Notes under the pieces: generated by a model
The model's input: only the letters and a program-made list of their open reading frames with translations
Databases searched by the model: none
What the model was told of the DNA's origin: nothing
Shown: piece after piece, positions 59,998 to 62,000 of the stretch
Layout of the letters: every line of letters starts with the position of its first letter
How positions within the stretch are numbered: position 1 is the stretch's first letter
Made by a program: the position numbers and the translations under genes
Origin: Branchiostoma floridae
Lineage: Eukaryota; Chordata; Leptocardii; Amphioxiformes; Branchiostomatidae
Assembly (NCBI RefSeq): GCF_000003815.2
Contig: NC_049984.1
Span: 9,678,878 to 9,740,877, forward strand
Length of the DNA: 62,000 bases
Direction: 5' to 3'

Positions 59998-61878
59998 TTA
60001 TAGCTCTTCCTTCCTTGATGATGCTGCAAGCTTGGGGATGACGTCATTCCACAGTTTCATCCTTTTAGGCTTAAGACCTATGTCACTAGAAGACGTCAGG
60101 TCCAGCTTCATGTAGGCGGGGTTGTCAGGTGTGTACTGGGGCCACTCTGGTACCGTGGGGCTGTCAGCTGGGCCACTGGTACGGTCTGACGGGTTCCTGA
60201 AACAGAAAAATGCAAGGTCCTTCTGTAAACTAATTATCGACTGACTCGTAGCTACAACACGTTAACCGAAAGCATACGAGAGCCAAATATTACTAGCACA
60301 AGGCGTATACCTCACGCAGGTAACGGTGATCTAAAGCCTATCAATCTCTGAAATTGCACAGACCAGATATTTTATCTGAGCTTTATATAATTTATCTAGG
60401 TACCCAGTTCGTGCAAAGTTGGCCCAATACGCCATCATGTCCAGACTTGTCTTCTTATCTTCGTCGGAAAATGCATATGGACGCTGATTATCGTCAGACA
60501 CAGGCAGGTCTAGAAAGGCCAGGCCGGAAATGATCGGGAGTTCGTCAGTGTGGTCACATCCAACCCAGTCCGGCCGGCCAGCAGATGCCACAGATGAGAC
60601 GTACCGGTTCTCGTAGAGGTAGACTTGGCCATGGCCTGTAAAACATGGAGAAATGTTTTAAAGGATAACAACATGACCATCGTAGTCATGGCAGTAAATG
60701 TATTACTTAGTATCACTGTGAAAATCTTGAAAGTTAACTCACCTGCATATTTCTCCGCAACAAAAACAGTAGGAGCGACCAAAAACTGGTCTCCATACAC
60801 CTGTGTGAACTGCTTCTGTATGGCCATTGGATCATCAGCGTTGTCATGGTAACTGTACACTTCACGAAGGGCAGCGATGATGTCGCCCTGCTTGGAAGTC
60901 TGTTAACAAAAAGGATTTTGCTGGGCTGATAATTGTTATAAGAATAAGAATAGTTGTCAACATTTATTGAAGAGATGGACTGCTCGGTATTGAGGAAAGA
61001 AAAAGGCAAAAGATAACAAGTACTTACAGGATAAAGCTTCTTCACAAGCATTTCTAAAAGGTAGATAAATTCCTCTTCTGACATTCCATTCCCGAAGTTT
61101 GGAATTGTCGCCAAAGGAATCTGAAATCCGTACTCGTCATCATTGGCGCCTAGAAGGTATTGTGCCACGTTTACTTCGCCCTTTTCGAGACGATCCTTGG
61201 GATGACTTGGCAGGTACGTCCCGTCAACCACGGGTAGAAACGGGAAGAGCACCCCCTGAGACATGAGGTCCATCTGCAGGCGTCCATGACTGGCAAGTAG
61301 ATCATCAGACGACTTCTGTCTGAGGCAGGTCACCATGCTTGTTGTATCTTCGGTGTCACAGCCGAGGTCTTCTGCAAACATCGCCGCTCTCTCCAGTGGC
61401 TTCGGATTGATATCAAGGGTCTGACAGACCCCGCTCTGGGATATTGCGTGATGGAACAGACCCTTGCTGAGAGGAGACACCACGTGGTAACAGACACTTG
61501 CTCCACCAGCTGACTCGCCAAAGATCGTAACCCGGTCCAGATCTCCTCCGAAGTTTCTGATGTTTTCTTTGATCCATCGCATAGCCTGGACCTTTGGTAA
61601 TCGGAGAGAATCAGGCACGTTAGTGGTACATTTCGGTTGCAAACTACGGATCAATATTGAGGAACATTGCTGTCAGTTAAACAGAGGGTGAAGCTAACCT
61701 GGTCCAGGAGGCCGAAGTTCCCAGGAGCGTTCTCATCCCCAGTGCTGAGGAAGCCCAGCGGCCCGAGGCGGTAGTTGATGGTCACGACCACCACGTCCTG
61801 ATGAGCGGCCAGTGACGCGTAGGGCCACATCCCGCCTGCACCCGCGATCAGGCCACCCCCATGGATCCACAACAGAAC
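59998..61878 (-). CDS. Carboxylesterase-like gene, 5' end outside window (copy F; exons 61878-61699, 61591-61028, 60899-60743, 60635-60404, 60196-59998)
   Basis: The five 3' exons are present with the same phases as copies D and E. HGGG lies in the first, GESAGG and NDDEYG in the second, and CDHTDEL in the fourth. The tail is SSRKEEL-stop; KEEL is a KDEL-like variant. The two 5' exons (signal peptide and N-terminal block) must lie beyond 62000 or be absent. Exon 61591-61028 reads GGDLDRV where the others have GGDPDRV or GGNPDRV. Its intron at 60636-60742 is closest to copy D, whereas exon 60635-60404 is closest to copy E (same one-codon insertion). Confidence 0.85.
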
Positions 61879-62000
61879 CTGTAGGGAAAATGTGGGTAAC
61901 TTGAGAATTACATCGTATTTTGTGATGCGTTCTTTTTCTTGACAAGAAGATGATTATTACATTAATGATTTCAACAAGTTTTCTAAGCACAGGATTGTAG

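Overview
This is animal nuclear DNA: genes are split into short exons with GT..AG junctions, intergenic space is wide, and the sequence is full of MITEs, SINEs, LINE tails and microsatellites. The best guess is an invertebrate chordate such as a lancelet (Branchiostoma). That rests on an RFamide/NPFF-type GPCR, a tandem carboxylesterase (CES) family and the style of the repeats; it is inference, not proof.

Layout. (1) 0-10 kb: a plus-strand CES-like gene (1258-3310, 5' exons missing) lies tail-to-tail with a minus-strand CES pseudogene (3764-6851). An orphan CES exon lies at 9.8-10.1 kb. (2) 10-17 kb: two direct segmental duplicates (about 10.99-13.93 and 14.71-16.96 kb) flank a second orphan CES exon joined to a LINE fragment. 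(3) 17-38.4 kb: no gene I can support, but many mobile elements, including several MITEs with readable target-site duplications (TSDs), a 232-bp assembly gap and a tandem array of about 170-bp units. (4) 38.4-42.8 kb: a complete five-exon plus-strand class A GPCR of the neuropeptide FF receptor type (390 aa). (5) 42.8-46.5 kb: intergenic. (6) 46.5-62 kb: four more minus-strand CES-like genes head to tail. Three are complete (567, 571 and 576 aa, seven coding exons each); the fourth is cut by the window end.

Biology. The intact CES-like proteins have a signal peptide, an HGG oxyanion motif, a G-x-S-A-G nucleophile elbow, the catalytic Glu and His, and a C-terminal KDEL-type tetrapeptide (RDEL, RNEL, KEEL). 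They should therefore be soluble ester hydrolases held in the ER lumen, like vertebrate carboxylesterases. The cluster looks evolutionarily active: partial copies, a decaying copy whose KDEL is cut by a stop codon, tracts that look like gene conversion, and transposons inserted next to splice sites. The GPCR is probably a bystander inside the expanding cluster. I did not find a clearly new molecular system. The most interesting signals are the varied ER-retrieval tails and the mosaic history of the esterase array.

Exon boundaries were placed by hand from paralogue comparison, splice signals and phase. The three complete esterase genes and the GPCR each sum to a whole number of codons.
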